Source: JALYXS01 sp051003795 (GTDB lineage: Bacteria > Acidobacteriota > Terriglobia > Bryobacterales > Bryobacteraceae). Taken from it: a stretch of DNA of 64,000 nucleotides. The notes beneath the pieces were generated by a model. That model was given only the letters and a program-made list of their open reading frames with translations, did no database searches and had not been told where the DNA came from. The stretch covers positions 1 through 64,000 of the forward strand of contig JBPCKZ010000152.1 of assembly GCA_051003795.1 (NCBI GenBank). Direction: 5' to 3'. A program made the translations under genes and the position numbers. Shown here in pieces: positions 36,753 through 45,164 of the stretch (positions within the stretch are counted from its first letter, which is position 1; each line of letters starts with the position of its first letter).

Positions 36753-37582
36753 TCCCGGCCGCCCGGAATAAAACCGTCCTGTTGAAGAAAATGCTGAAGG
36801 CGCGGCATCCAATCCGAGAAATTTCCGCTCGCGTATCCGCTGCCAAACCCGTGGCGGCCCTTTTGATAAATGTGAATCTCGGCGACGGCCCCGGCCTTTG
36901 TCAGATCCATGAACAGTCGCGCGGACCCGAGCGCGGCTCCTTTATCCGCCGCGGCGGCGAGCAGAAACACCGGCGGAAAATCTTTCAGCGATTCTCTCTC
37001 CGTCGCGCGGCCCGGGCCGTACACCAGCCCCAGGTAGTCCGGCCGCGAACTCATGCGCTCGATCGGATCCGCCGAATGCGGATCGCCGGGGCCCGACGCC
37101 GCCGCGACCGAGCGTCCTAAATTAGACCCCGCCGAAAATCCGATGAAGCCGACCCGATTCAGGTCGAGCTTAAACTCGTCGGCCCGCGAGCGGATCAGTT
37201 GGATCGCCCGCTTCCCATCGAGAACCCGCGCGCTTTCGCCATAGCGGGGCGACAGGCGGTAAGTCAGGACGAAAGCCGCCACTCCCCAATCGTTGTAGCG
37301 CTCCGCGATATCGATTCCCTCGCCGCCATACATCAGCATGATGTTGGAACCGCCGGGAGCGACGATTACGGAACCGCCGTTGCCCGTGCCCGCCGGTGGC
37401 AGAAAAACGGTAACGAACGGCTTGTCCAGTGGACCGTCGCCCTTCGCCAGCGGAACTTTGCCTTCGCCCCATAACGGGATGTTGTAATTGACGTCGAGTT
37501 TCCCGCTCCCTGAAGTTGCCCCATGCAGAGTGCAGCACAGAGTACAGCCAAACAGAACCGTTGTCATCCATTTCGAAGTCAC
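36749..37582 (-). CDS. Secreted alpha/beta hydrolase (esterase/lipase, BD-FAE-like)
   Basis: The start is probably GTG 37582, which overlaps the previous stop as GTGA. ATG 37567 lies five codons further in. The signal peptide is MTTVLFGCTLCCTLHGATS. The 277-residue enzyme has the nucleophile elbow GFIGFSAGSNLG, an acidic residue in LAAAADKGAAL, and the catalytic His in KGRHGFGSGY, in that order. An oxyanion-type segment VIVAPGGSNIMLM lies upstream. This is the arrangement of acetyl-xylan and related carbohydrate esterases. The position between a sugar isomerase and a SUMF1-like gene supports de-esterification of a sugar substrate. Confidence 0.83.
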   Translation of the reverse strand: MTSKWMTTVLFGCTLCCTLHGATSGSGKLDVNYNIPLWGEGKVPLAKGDGPLDKPFVTVFLPPAGTGNGGSVIVAPGGSNIMLMYGGEGIDIAERYNDWGVAAFVLTYRLSPRYGESARVLDGKRAIQLIRSRADEFKLDLNRVGFIGFSAGSNLGRSVAAASGPGDPHSADPIERMSSRPDYLGLVYGPGRATERESLKDFPPVFLLAAAADKGAALGSARLFMDLTKAGAVAEIHIYQKGRHGFGSGYASGNFSDWMPRLQHFLQQDGFIPGGRE

Positions 37583-38376
37583 GTCGCCATTCCTCGGCCG
37601 ATGCCGTAGGGCGCCAGCCATCCCAACCCGTCCGCCGTCTTCCCCGCCGGACGATATTCGCAGCCAATCCAACCCGTATACCCCAATTCGTCCAGCAAGC
37701 TGAAAATGTAATCGTAATTCACTTCGCCCCGATCCGGTTCGTGCCGCTCCGGAACGCCCGCGATTTGGATATGCCCGCAATCCGGCAAATACCTTCGCAA
37801 CTTGATCGCGAGATCGCCTTCCATGATCTGCATGTGATAACAATCCATTTGCATTTTGACGTTGGGCGCGGCGACGGCCTCGCAAATGGCATGGGCCTCC
37901 GCCTGAGTGCTGTGGAAATAGCCCGGAACGTCGCGCGTATTGAGCGGTTCGAGCAGGAGAGTTACGCCGTGCCGCCCCGCCTTGTTCGCGGCATAACGAA
38001 GATTTTGGATCAGCGTCGAAGCGTACGCATCGCGCGCCGCTCCCGCTGGAACGATCCCGGCCATGCAGTGCAAACGCCGCGTTCCGAGCGCATCTGCATA
38101 CCGGAGCGCCGTCTCCAGGCTCTCGCGGAACTCCGTCTCGCGACCGGGAATGCAAGCCATGCCGCGATCCCCCGCCGCAAGATCGCCCGGAGGCAAATTG
38201 AACAGCACATTTTCAAGCCCCGCTCCGCGCAAACGCTCCGCGATCGCCGATGGCTCGAATTCGTACGGGAACAGAAATTCAACCGCTCGAAACCCCGCTT
38301 CCGCCGCGGCCGCGAACCTTTCGAGAAACGGCGCCTCGGTGAACATCATGGATAGATTCGCGGCGAAACGTGGCAC
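37579..38376 (-). CDS. Hydroxypyruvate isomerase / sugar phosphate isomerase family
   Basis: The 265-residue TIM-barrel protein is of normal length for the Hyi/OtnI family. Recognisable segments are PRFAANLSMMFTEAPFLERF at the N-terminus, FLFPYEF near 38, NLPPGDLAAGDRGMACIPGR near 60-80, LLLEPLNTRDVPGYFHS with the metal-binding Glu near 140, DCYHMQIMEGDL near 177, and GHIQIAGVPERHEPD with WIGCEYRP at the end. These residues bind the divalent metal and the substrate. The enzyme interconverts hydroxypyruvate and tartronate semialdehyde or a related four-carbon acid. It overlaps the esterase start by four bases. Confidence 0.85.
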   Translation of the reverse strand: MPRFAANLSMMFTEAPFLERFAAAAEAGFRAVEFLFPYEFEPSAIAERLRGAGLENVLFNLPPGDLAAGDRGMACIPGRETEFRESLETALRYADALGTRRLHCMAGIVPAGAARDAYASTLIQNLRYAANKAGRHGVTLLLEPLNTRDVPGYFHSTQAEAHAICEAVAAPNVKMQMDCYHMQIMEGDLAIKLRRYLPDCGHIQIAGVPERHEPDRGEVNYDYIFSLLDELGYTGWIGCEYRPAGKTADGLGWLAPYGIGRGMAT

Positions 38377-38388
38377 GCTTATCCTGCG

Positions 38389-39354
38389 TTACCGTTTGAG
38401 TCCCGGAGCGCTTACCGGCACGCTCCACAATTGGCCGCCGGCCGTCGCGAAAAGGGTTTTCAGATCCGGGCCTCCAAACGCGCAATTCGTGGTTTCGTCT
38501 TTTGGGAACGGAACGAACTCGATCAACTTGCCCTCGCGCGATAGGATGTAAATCCCGCCCTTGAACTCGTCGGTGGTTTCGAATTCGCTCGCCTTGTTTA
38601 ACCCCGCCGCGACGTAGAACCGCCCCTTTTGGTCCATGCGGAATCCATCCGGACCGCGGCCGTTTTTCCAATCGAAGATCGTTTTCCGGCTGTCGGGAAC
38701 AATTGCACCATCGGGCTTCAGATCGAACCGGTAGATCTTCCGCGCGCCGCCGATCCGGTTGTTATAGTTGTCCGCAATGTAGAGGTAGCGATCGCCCGCC
38801 GAGACGAAAATGCCGTTTGGCCGTTCCACTTCATGCGTCGTCAGGCGCGCGATTTTGCCGGGTGCGTCGATGCGGTACACGGCCTCGATCGGCGTGCCTG
38901 CCTCGTCCTTCATCTCCATGTCGTCCATACGGCCGTAGCGCGGATCGGTGAAATAAACGCGGCCTTTGGAATCCATCGAAAGGTCGTTCGGCGAGTTGAG
39001 CTTCTTGCCCTCGTAGTTATCGGCGAGGATCGTGAGCGAGCCGTCTTTTTCCATGCGCGTGACGCGGCGCCCGCCGGCTTCGCACACCAGCACGCGGCCT
39101 TGCGGATCGACCAGGGAGCCGTTCGCGCCGGGCGCATTGTCGCGGAAGACTTCAACTTTGCCATCCATGGTCCGCCGCATCACCCGGTTGCCGCCGACGT
39201 AGTAAAGAGCGCTCGAGGCCGGGTCCCACGAAGGGCCTTCGCGCGCGCCCGTTTCGACGAGCAGCTTGGGAGGCCCGGTGGTGATCTTGCCGGCCGCCAT
39301 CAGTTGGAAGGCGGCGGCAAAAGCAAGCACGAATCGTATCGTGCCGCCGCGCAT
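38389..39354 (-). CDS. SMP-30/gluconolactonase-like protein
   Basis: The 321-residue protein has a signal peptide (FVLAFAAAFQLMAAG). The six-bladed propeller of the SMP-30 family follows: VETGAREGPSWDPASSALYY, KLNSPNDLSMDSKGRVYFTDPRY and VERPNGIFVSAGDRYLYIAD, with the metal ligands Glu, Asn and Asp in the expected places. The family opens lactone rings of aldonic acids in the periplasm. Its ATG overlaps the stop of the upstream cupin gene (TAATG). A lactonase beside a hydroxypyruvate-type isomerase and a TonB receptor fits uptake and breakdown of a sugar acid. Confidence 0.88.
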   Translation of the reverse strand: MRGGTIRFVLAFAAAFQLMAAGKITTGPPKLLVETGAREGPSWDPASSALYYVGGNRVMRRTMDGKVEVFRDNAPGANGSLVDPQGRVLVCEAGGRRVTRMEKDGSLTILADNYEGKKLNSPNDLSMDSKGRVYFTDPRYGRMDDMEMKDEAGTPIEAVYRIDAPGKIARLTTHEVERPNGIFVSAGDRYLYIADNYNNRIGGARKIYRFDLKPDGAIVPDSRKTIFDWKNGRGPDGFRMDQKGRFYVAAGLNKASEFETTDEFKGGIYILSREGKLIEFVPFPKDETTNCAFGGPDLKTLFATAGGQLWSVPVSAPGLKR

Positions 39355-40235
39355 TAGCGGCCCCGGCCCCCGGCGCCTAACTCCGTATCCAGATCGTCCT
39401 TCCTCGTTGAAATTCCGATAATCATGAACTCCAAATCCCCGGAACCGTTATTCGTGAAAGAGTGCGCCTCGTTCAACAGCACCGGCACGGCATCGCCTTT
39501 ATGTATGGGCGACGTCTCTCCCCCCACGCGCGCTTCTCCATCGCCATTCAACACGTAGTAAATCTCTTCGACGAAGGCGTGCCGGTGCAGTCCGTCCGAA
39601 GCGCCGGCCGGAAGCAGCAGGTGATCCATGAACGCCCAATTGGTCAGGAACACATCGGGATCGAGCGCGCGTCGATACTGCGCCGTCCCTTGCCCGCCAT
39701 GGTAGTTCTGAATGGGACGAAGAAGTTTCCGGTCGAGCCGCATCGTCATGAAGGTGGGGATCGCGTCCTTCGCCGCGCCCACGCGCGCATCGTCGAGGTT
39801 GAACGCATCGTAGTGCCCCTTGGTTTGAGATACGTTGATGTTCATGAACTCGACCGGCTTATCGGAAGGGTTGTAGATGGCGTGCGAGTGTCCCATGCGG
39901 CAGGGCGCGCCAACGGTGCCTTGCAGAACCGCGGTGCGTCCGTCGATCGTGAACTCCGCCTGCCCATCGAAGATCACGAACATCTCTTCGTTCGTATTGT
40001 GAAAATGGTGGCCGACGCCGCCGCCCGGCATGATCTGGCAGCGATGCACGAAGTTCAAATTGACGTCCATCGCGGTCGCCGGAACCAACACCTCGCAGGC
40101 CATTTCGCCAGTGCTGTTATGCGAACGGCTGCGGGTATATTTACCCGGATCGGTATGCCCGATTCGCTGCGCCAGCGGATCGCGCGCCAGCAAAGGCACG
40201 CTTAGGGTTAACAACAGATAACATGTAATTCGCAT
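39354..40235 (-). CDS. Secreted double-cupin protein
   Basis: The 293-residue protein has a signal peptide (ITCYLLLTLSVPLLA). It has two cupin barrels. The first holds a GHHFHNTNEEMFVIFDG metal motif (about 75-92) and the matching GHSHAIYN. The second holds GLHRHAFVEEIYYVLNGDG and a late EAHSFTNNGSG. Both have the His-His-Glu-His type of ligand set, so two metal sites are possible. Bicupins act as isomerases, dioxygenases or lyases on small acids and sugars. It lies 4 bases after the TonB receptor gene and is coupled to the SMP-30 gene, which makes a metabolic role in the same operon likely. Confidence 0.82.
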   Translation of the reverse strand: MRITCYLLLTLSVPLLARDPLAQRIGHTDPGKYTRSRSHNSTGEMACEVLVPATAMDVNLNFVHRCQIMPGGGVGHHFHNTNEEMFVIFDGQAEFTIDGRTAVLQGTVGAPCRMGHSHAIYNPSDKPVEFMNINVSQTKGHYDAFNLDDARVGAAKDAIPTFMTMRLDRKLLRPIQNYHGGQGTAQYRRALDPDVFLTNWAFMDHLLLPAGASDGLHRHAFVEEIYYVLNGDGEARVGGETSPIHKGDAVPVLLNEAHSFTNNGSGDLEFMIIGISTRKDDLDTELGAGGRGR

Positions 40236-40239
40236 AATC

Positions 40240-43200
40240 TTAGAACACCAGGCGCATGCCGAACTGGATGTTCCGATCGCCGCCCCCCAGTACGATTTGC
40301 CCGAATTGCGGGTCGGTCAGGTTCGTCGTGGCGCCGCGCGCTTCGAGCTGCGGATGGTTGAACACGTTGAAAAACTCGGCCCGGAATTGCGCGTTGTAAT
40401 GTTCCCGGAAGCGGTTGTTTTTGATCAGCGAGAAATCCGTGTTGATGCGGCGCGGTCCCCGCAGATCCGGTTGGCTCAACGAATCCGTCGGAACGGTGAA
40501 CGGCGCCGCGGTCTGGAATGCCGTCGTATCGAACCAATGATTCAGAGTTTGTCCGCTCGATAGCACCGGATCTTTCAAGCGGTTTGCCCGCCCATTGGTC
40601 GCAATGAAGTTCAGCAGGTTCGTTTGGTCCGGCGCCTGAATCAGAATGGGCCGCCCGCTCTGGAATACGGAAATGCCGCTCGCCTCCCAGCCGCCCAGCG
40701 CCCAAGCCGCGATGCCGGTATTCAAATATTGCCTTCCCTTTCCAAACGGCACCTCGTAAATGTAACTGAGCACAAGCCGTTGCGGAGCGTCGTTAGCTTC
40801 GAGGCCGCGGTTGTACTTCGCGTTATAGAGAGCGTTCGAAGGGCCGACCACCCACGTGTTCGATTGCGCCGTGCTGGCGATCGTCTTCGAAAGCGTGTAT
40901 CCGAGCGTGAACAGAAACCCATGCGACATCTGCTTCTGAATGCGCAGCGTCATGCTCTCGTATTCCATGTCGGCATAGGGATCGCGGAAAATCAGGATGT
41001 CGCCATATTGCGGATACGGCCGCAGAAGCTGTCGCAACTGAACCGTAGGCGTCCCAAGAATACCGGTCGTGACGTTTCCATAAAACGGGTTAGACACCTG
41101 CGAAGTCAGCTTCGACCCGAGCGTCAAAAGAGCCGGATCGTTCTGGTTATTCTGCCGGTTCCAGAATAGGTGAGTCATCTTCGAGCCGACGTATCCCACT
41201 TCGGCAATCAGCGAAGGCGTGATTTCCCGTTGAATGTTGAATGTCCAGTTACTTAAGTACGGCGTAGGCCGGTTCAACTGATCGCCGCGCACGTTCTGGC
41301 CGACGAAATCGCCTTTCCCGGGTTGTTGAATGCCCGTCACAAACGCGTTGGTCCAAGAGCCGCCGGGTGGCGGAGTATTGGCGTACGGGCTGGGATTTCC
41401 GAGCGAACCCGCATCCGAGACGAAGCCGCCGGTTCCGAAATCGGTAGATGAGGCGTTCACGCCCACGAATGTCGCGTAGAAGATTGCACCGGCGGTTCGA
41501 ATAACCGTCTTGCTATTCAACTTATAGGCAATGCCGACCCTCGGCTCGAAATTCTTGCGCTGCGGATTTTCCTGATAGCCGCCCGGCTTGGTCGACTTAT
41601 AGACGCCTTTCAGTCCGGTAGTCGGCTCGATCCCGTTGAAATCGAAATAGCCGATCTGCCCGAACTTCTCCGCATAGGGAGTCGTGTATTCATAGCGCAA
41701 TCCAAGATTGAAAGTCAGCTTGTTGTTGAAGCGGTAGTCGTCCTGAAAATACCCGGCGTAAAACTTCTGATACAGAAAGAGCGGATACTGCAGCGTCAGC
41801 GTGCTCGCGACCGGAATTCCGAGCAATAGGCTCGCCAAGCCATTGCCGCCATTGAGCGTTGTCTGAGTCGGATCGGGCCCTTGCGTGTAAGTGCGGTCGA
41901 AGTTGAATTGGCCGTCCGCGTATTGCGAGTTGTAAGCGTTCAGCTTGATCAATTGCAGGTCCGTGCCGAACTTGATATTCTGTCGGCCTCTTACGATCGT
42001 GAAATGATACTGCGCCTGCCACGTATCCTGCGGGTCCAGGCCCCTGGTGGCGCCGCCCAACTGATCGAAATCGGTGGGGGCCGCTTGCGTGACGCTCAAG
42101 CCGGACCCCGTGTTGTAGGTCTGGACGTTGATCACGGGAAACTGCTTATACAGAATATTGTTCGTCAGGGGCGGACCGAAACCCAGGGATTTGATGTCGA
42201 AACCCTGGCTCTTCGGGTAACTGTTGAATTGGAGGCGCGTATAACTTAGCCGCGCCTCGCCCAAGACGTTCGGCGAAAACGTGGATGTCAGGCTGATCAA
42301 GGCTTGCGTGCCTGGATTCGAGCTAACTCCTCGCGATGCGTATACCACGCCGGGAAGCGTACTGAAATTAGCGTACGGGTTATAGCCGAAGCGCCCGAAG
42401 ACTCGATGCTTCTGGTTGATCAAGTGATCCACGCGGGCGAAGTAGTTATCGGTATTAGTTACGGATTTCCCTGTCCGGAGATAGTTATTGACTCCCTGGG
42501 GACCTATGCCGGGCTTGTTGGGTTCGGGGTAAAAAGTAACTACTTTCGCGGAAATCGCGCTGATCGTGTTCGGAGGAATAATGTTTCCGGGATACGGATC
42601 GCGGATGAGCTTCCCGGGGTTGCTCGGATCCGGCCTCGTCGTAGTCGGATCGTAAATGACATCCAGTTTCCCGTTCCGGTCGAAAGTGTGCGAGAAATCG
42701 CCCGCGCGCTGCGCATCCGTAGGCACCGTGCCGAGCACCTGATCCGGCGCGCCCTGCCGCACTCCTTCGTAATTGAAAAAGAAAAACGTGCGGTCGCGAA
42801 TGATCGGTCCGCCTAAATTTCCGCCAAACAGGTTCCGTTGAAACAGCGTCTTGGCGATGCTGTTGCGGTTGTTCTGCCAGCCGTTCGCGTTGAGATGATC
42901 GTTGCGCAGAAACTCGTAACCCGTTCCATGGAATTGATCGGTGCCGGATTTGGTCGCGATGTTGATGATGCCGCCCGCCGCGCGCCCTAGATTGGCGGCG
43001 TAAGTCGTGGTTTCGATCTTGACTTCGGCGACCGCTTCGACGGGCAGCGAAAACGAATTGCCCGATTCGGTGGTGCCCCGGCTCTCCGCGCCGTCGATGA
43101 GCACTCCGTTCTGTTGCGCCAGTCCGCCGCCGATCTGCGCCGTGGTTGCCACGCCCACAATTCCACCGCCGTTCGACTGCTGTCCGCTCGTCGGAATAAC

Positions 43201-43680
43201 TCCGGGCGCCAGCGCCGCGAAGGAAAGCGGATTCCGCCCTAGCAGGGGAAGCTCCAACACCGGGCGCGTGTTGATCACCGTTCCGACACCCGACGTTTGC
43301 GCTTCGAGCTGCACCGCGCTTGCCTGCACTTCGACCGATTCCGATACGGTTCCGACTTGCATCGTCACATCAACCGTCGCGGTAAGGCCAACCGTCAGCG
43401 GAATATTTTCTATCCTGGACGAGCGGAATCCGCTTTTCTCGACGCTCAACTCATATGTTCCCGGAGTAAGCGCGCGCACGTAGTAAAGGCCGGCCGAGTT
43501 CGACGCCGTATGCACCGTGACGTTGGTCGCCAGGTTGCGCACGGTGACCTGGGCATCGGGAACGATGGCCTTCGAAACGTCGGAGACGCTGCCCGTAATG
43601 CTGGCCTGTTCGGCCTGGCCGAAAGCGAATGGGGCGGCGAGGAAAGCGATGCAGCAGAGACTAAGAGTTGTTCGAAGCAT
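40240..43680 (-). CDS. TonB-dependent receptor with carboxypeptidase-regulatory domain
   Basis: The 1146-residue outer-membrane receptor has a signal peptide (LSLCCIAFLAAPFAFGQ). A carboxypeptidase-regulatory domain follows (SITGSVSDVSKAIVPDAQVT onward, to about residue 105), then the plug (VLIDGAESRGTTESGNSF near 190) and a barrel ending in phenylalanine (QFGMRLVF). It is the first and largest gene of a seven-kilobase minus-strand operon and presumably imports its substrate. The region upstream contains a 16-base perfect palindrome 163 bases before the start, a candidate operator. Confidence 0.93.
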   Translation of the reverse strand: MLRTTLSLCCIAFLAAPFAFGQAEQASITGSVSDVSKAIVPDAQVTVRNLATNVTVHTASNSAGLYYVRALTPGTYELSVEKSGFRSSRIENIPLTVGLTATVDVTMQVGTVSESVEVQASAVQLEAQTSGVGTVINTRPVLELPLLGRNPLSFAALAPGVIPTSGQQSNGGGIVGVATTAQIGGGLAQQNGVLIDGAESRGTTESGNSFSLPVEAVAEVKIETTTYAANLGRAAGGIINIATKSGTDQFHGTGYEFLRNDHLNANGWQNNRNSIAKTLFQRNLFGGNLGGPIIRDRTFFFFNYEGVRQGAPDQVLGTVPTDAQRAGDFSHTFDRNGKLDVIYDPTTTRPDPSNPGKLIRDPYPGNIIPPNTISAISAKVVTFYPEPNKPGIGPQGVNNYLRTGKSVTNTDNYFARVDHLINQKHRVFGRFGYNPYANFSTLPGVVYASRGVSSNPGTQALISLTSTFSPNVLGEARLSYTRLQFNSYPKSQGFDIKSLGFGPPLTNNILYKQFPVINVQTYNTGSGLSVTQAAPTDFDQLGGATRGLDPQDTWQAQYHFTIVRGRQNIKFGTDLQLIKLNAYNSQYADGQFNFDRTYTQGPDPTQTTLNGGNGLASLLLGIPVASTLTLQYPLFLYQKFYAGYFQDDYRFNNKLTFNLGLRYEYTTPYAEKFGQIGYFDFNGIEPTTGLKGVYKSTKPGGYQENPQRKNFEPRVGIAYKLNSKTVIRTAGAIFYATFVGVNASSTDFGTGGFVSDAGSLGNPSPYANTPPPGGSWTNAFVTGIQQPGKGDFVGQNVRGDQLNRPTPYLSNWTFNIQREITPSLIAEVGYVGSKMTHLFWNRQNNQNDPALLTLGSKLTSQVSNPFYGNVTTGILGTPTVQLRQLLRPYPQYGDILIFRDPYADMEYESMTLRIQKQMSHGFLFTLGYTLSKTIASTAQSNTWVVGPSNALYNAKYNRGLEANDAPQRLVLSYIYEVPFGKGRQYLNTGIAAWALGGWEASGISVFQSGRPILIQAPDQTNLLNFIATNGRANRLKDPVLSSGQTLNHWFDTTAFQTAAPFTVPTDSLSQPDLRGPRRINTDFSLIKNNRFREHYNAQFRAEFFNVFNHPQLEARGATTNLTDPQFGQIVLGGGDRNIQFGMRLVF

Positions 43681-43842
43681 ATTGCGCGCCAGTTTATCAA
43701 ATTTTCGAAATGGCCCGGAACAAAAAGTCCGGAATGTTCGGTAACGGCCGCTTTCGCAAAGATTTTCGATTCATCTCAATCGTTTGCGATCCTCGCGCTG
43801 CATCGCGCCCACGATCCGCGCCTAACATCCAACCAGAAGTAC

Positions 43843-43858
43843 CTTCGTGGCCACGAAG
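43843..43858. promoter_or_regulatory. 16-bp perfect palindrome, candidate operator
   Basis: CTTCGTGGCCACGAAG reads the same on both strands. It lies 163 bases upstream of the TonB receptor operon, far from other genes. A dimeric repressor site is possible, but a chance or structural palindrome cannot be excluded. Confidence 0.35.
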
Positions 43859-44072
43859 CTTTCGTCAGTAGCACGGTGAACTGCCTCCCGGCGCCCTAGA
43901 AAGGCTCGACGCATGGCTGGAATTCCCAGACTATGCCAACGGGAGCATTAGGAATCGATTCCCGGCAGAGAGTAGCGCTGGTTAGCCGAGCGGGCGCGGG
44001 TCAAGCTTTTCGAAGCGGGACCGGCGTGACCAACTGTGCGATCATTCTGGCACTTACCCCAATCACCCCGCA

Positions 44073-44099
44073 CGAGGCCGGTCCAAACGACCGGCCTCG
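44073..44099. terminator. Strong hairpin, 11-bp stem and 5-nt loop
   Basis: CGAGGCCGGTC (44073-44083) pairs perfectly with GACCGGCCTCG (44089-44099) across the loop CAAAC. It sits 58 bases beyond the stop of the broken gene at 44157-44455 (minus strand). There is no T-run on either side. Confidence 0.5.
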
Positions 44100-44156
44100 C
44101 GCGGAGACGAAACCCGAATCAAAATGCCGCCCGCCAGTCCGTAGTGTCTATCGATC

Positions 44157-44455
44157 TCAGTCGATGTCGCGAATCCGTTTCATCACCGCTTCAACCACCC
44201 GGTCGCAATGCTCTCCCAGAAACCTGCTGAGGCCCAGGCACTCCGCCGTTTCCGCCGTTTGGCAAGGGAACTTTTTACGACCCCCCGGTTGAGCGATGCC
44301 ACGCAATTTCCCATCGCCGCCAAAGCCGGTTTCCCGGAAATGTGGTAAACGAACCGGATCTGATCGCCCCCAAGCTCGCGGCTCTCCACTTCTACCAGCT
44401 TGCGATTCGAGCGATCCCAGCGGTTATTTTGTTGCTTATATCGAATGACACACAC
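44157..44455 (-). pseudogene. Small hypothetical gene broken by a one-base frameshift
   Basis: From GTG 44455 the frame reads through RKLVEVESRELGGDQIRFVY and GKPALAAMGNCVASLNRG. It then becomes nonsense after a run of five A residues near 44267-44271. Adding one A restores VVKKFPCQTAETAECLG, then RFLGEHCDRVVEAVMKRI and a stop at 44157. Both halves look clearly coded, giving a ~99-residue Cys-containing protein of unknown function. This is either a real single-base deletion or a homopolymer sequencing error. A hairpin lies beyond the stop. Confidence 0.6.
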
Positions 44456-44691
44456 GCGCGGATTTCCGCGTCCCGCTAGGTTGATTTACGAGCGTGGAAG
44501 TTGCTAAGCAAGTGCATTTCAGAGCAAATGCCGATTCGGCTTGAGATCAGGCAGGTCCCCGCGTAGTACAATCATTCCCTCCCTTGATCGACGGGAATGA
44601 AGTCTGGGGCGGTCAGCGGAGCTCGTTATCCCGCCAGCGATGCTGGTCAACCAGGCGCTTGAACCTAAGATCGTCTGTACAGGAGGACGCA

Positions 44692-45159
44692 ATGCGACAT
44701 ATCGGAACCAAGTTGTTTATCGTTGCGGCACTTACCGGGTTGGCGGCTTTTGGAGCCGACAATTCCCTCGGGACCTGGAAGCTGAACATGGAAAAATCGA
44801 AATTCCATCCGGCACCCGGTCCAGTCAAGAGTCTCACGTCCACGCGAGAAGCATCGGATGGCGGGGTCAAGGCAACCAGCACGGGAGAAAGGGCTGACGG
44901 CACTCCGGTCAACGCCAGCTACACGGCAAAATACGATGGCAAAGAATTTCCCGTGACCGGAGCCCCATGGGACACGATGACTCTAAAACAGGTCAACGCG
45001 AATACCTTAACCGGCACAACCACGAAATCCAGCGGAAAGTATCGCGGCACGAGCCGAACGGTGATTTCGAAAAATGGCAAGACCATGACTACTACCAGTA
45101 AAGGTACCGGCGAAGACGGCAAGCCGTTCCACAACGTTATGGTTTACGACAAGCAGTAA
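44692..45159 (+). CDS. Small secreted lipocalin-like protein, function unknown
   Basis: The start at ATG 44692 is favoured over upstream codons by an ideal AGGAGG ending seven bases before it and by the signal peptide that follows (LFIVAALTGLAAFGA). The 155-residue protein has GTWKLNMEKSKFHPAPGP directly after the leader. Beta-hairpin segments follow (ATSTGERADGTPVNASYTAK, EFPVTGAPWDT) and the tail is VISKNGKTMTTTSKGT. This is a common soil-bacterial family of small beta-barrel-like periplasmic proteins without known function. It is convergent with the FtsX-like permease gene (5-base gap). Confidence 0.82.
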   Translation: MRHIGTKLFIVAALTGLAAFGADNSLGTWKLNMEKSKFHPAPGPVKSLTSTREASDGGVKATSTGERADGTPVNASYTAKYDGKEFPVTGAPWDTMTLKQVNANTLTGTTTKSSGKYRGTSRTVISKNGKTMTTTSKGTGEDGKPFHNVMVYDKQ

Positions 45160-45164
45160 AGCTG

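Larger units (their letters stand above)
43681..44156. other. Gene-free region with palindromes
   Basis: No convincing reading frame on either strand. It contains a 16-base palindrome (43843-43858) upstream of the TonB receptor, and an 11-base-stem hairpin (44073-44099) just beyond the end of a broken gene. Confidence 0.5.

Noticed and set aside
36753..36812. ATG 36812 as start of the SUMF1-like gene
   Set aside because: It would place a polar stretch before the signal peptide and overlap the esterase by 64 bases. GTG 36752 gives a clean leader and GTGA coupling.
37583..38155. Upstream in-frame extension of the esterase gene
   Set aside because: It runs entirely over the isomerase gene, is Arg-rich and has no homology character. 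The GTG at 37582 with a GTGA overlap is a better start.
43933..44292. Plus-strand frame in the 43.7-44.2 kb gap
   Set aside because: Its composition is random-like, and it is antisense to the better supported broken gene at 44157-44455.
44541..44572. Promoter TTGAGA and TACAAT upstream of the lipocalin-like gene
   Set aside because: The two boxes are 20 bases apart, longer than a working spacer, so the pair was not listed.
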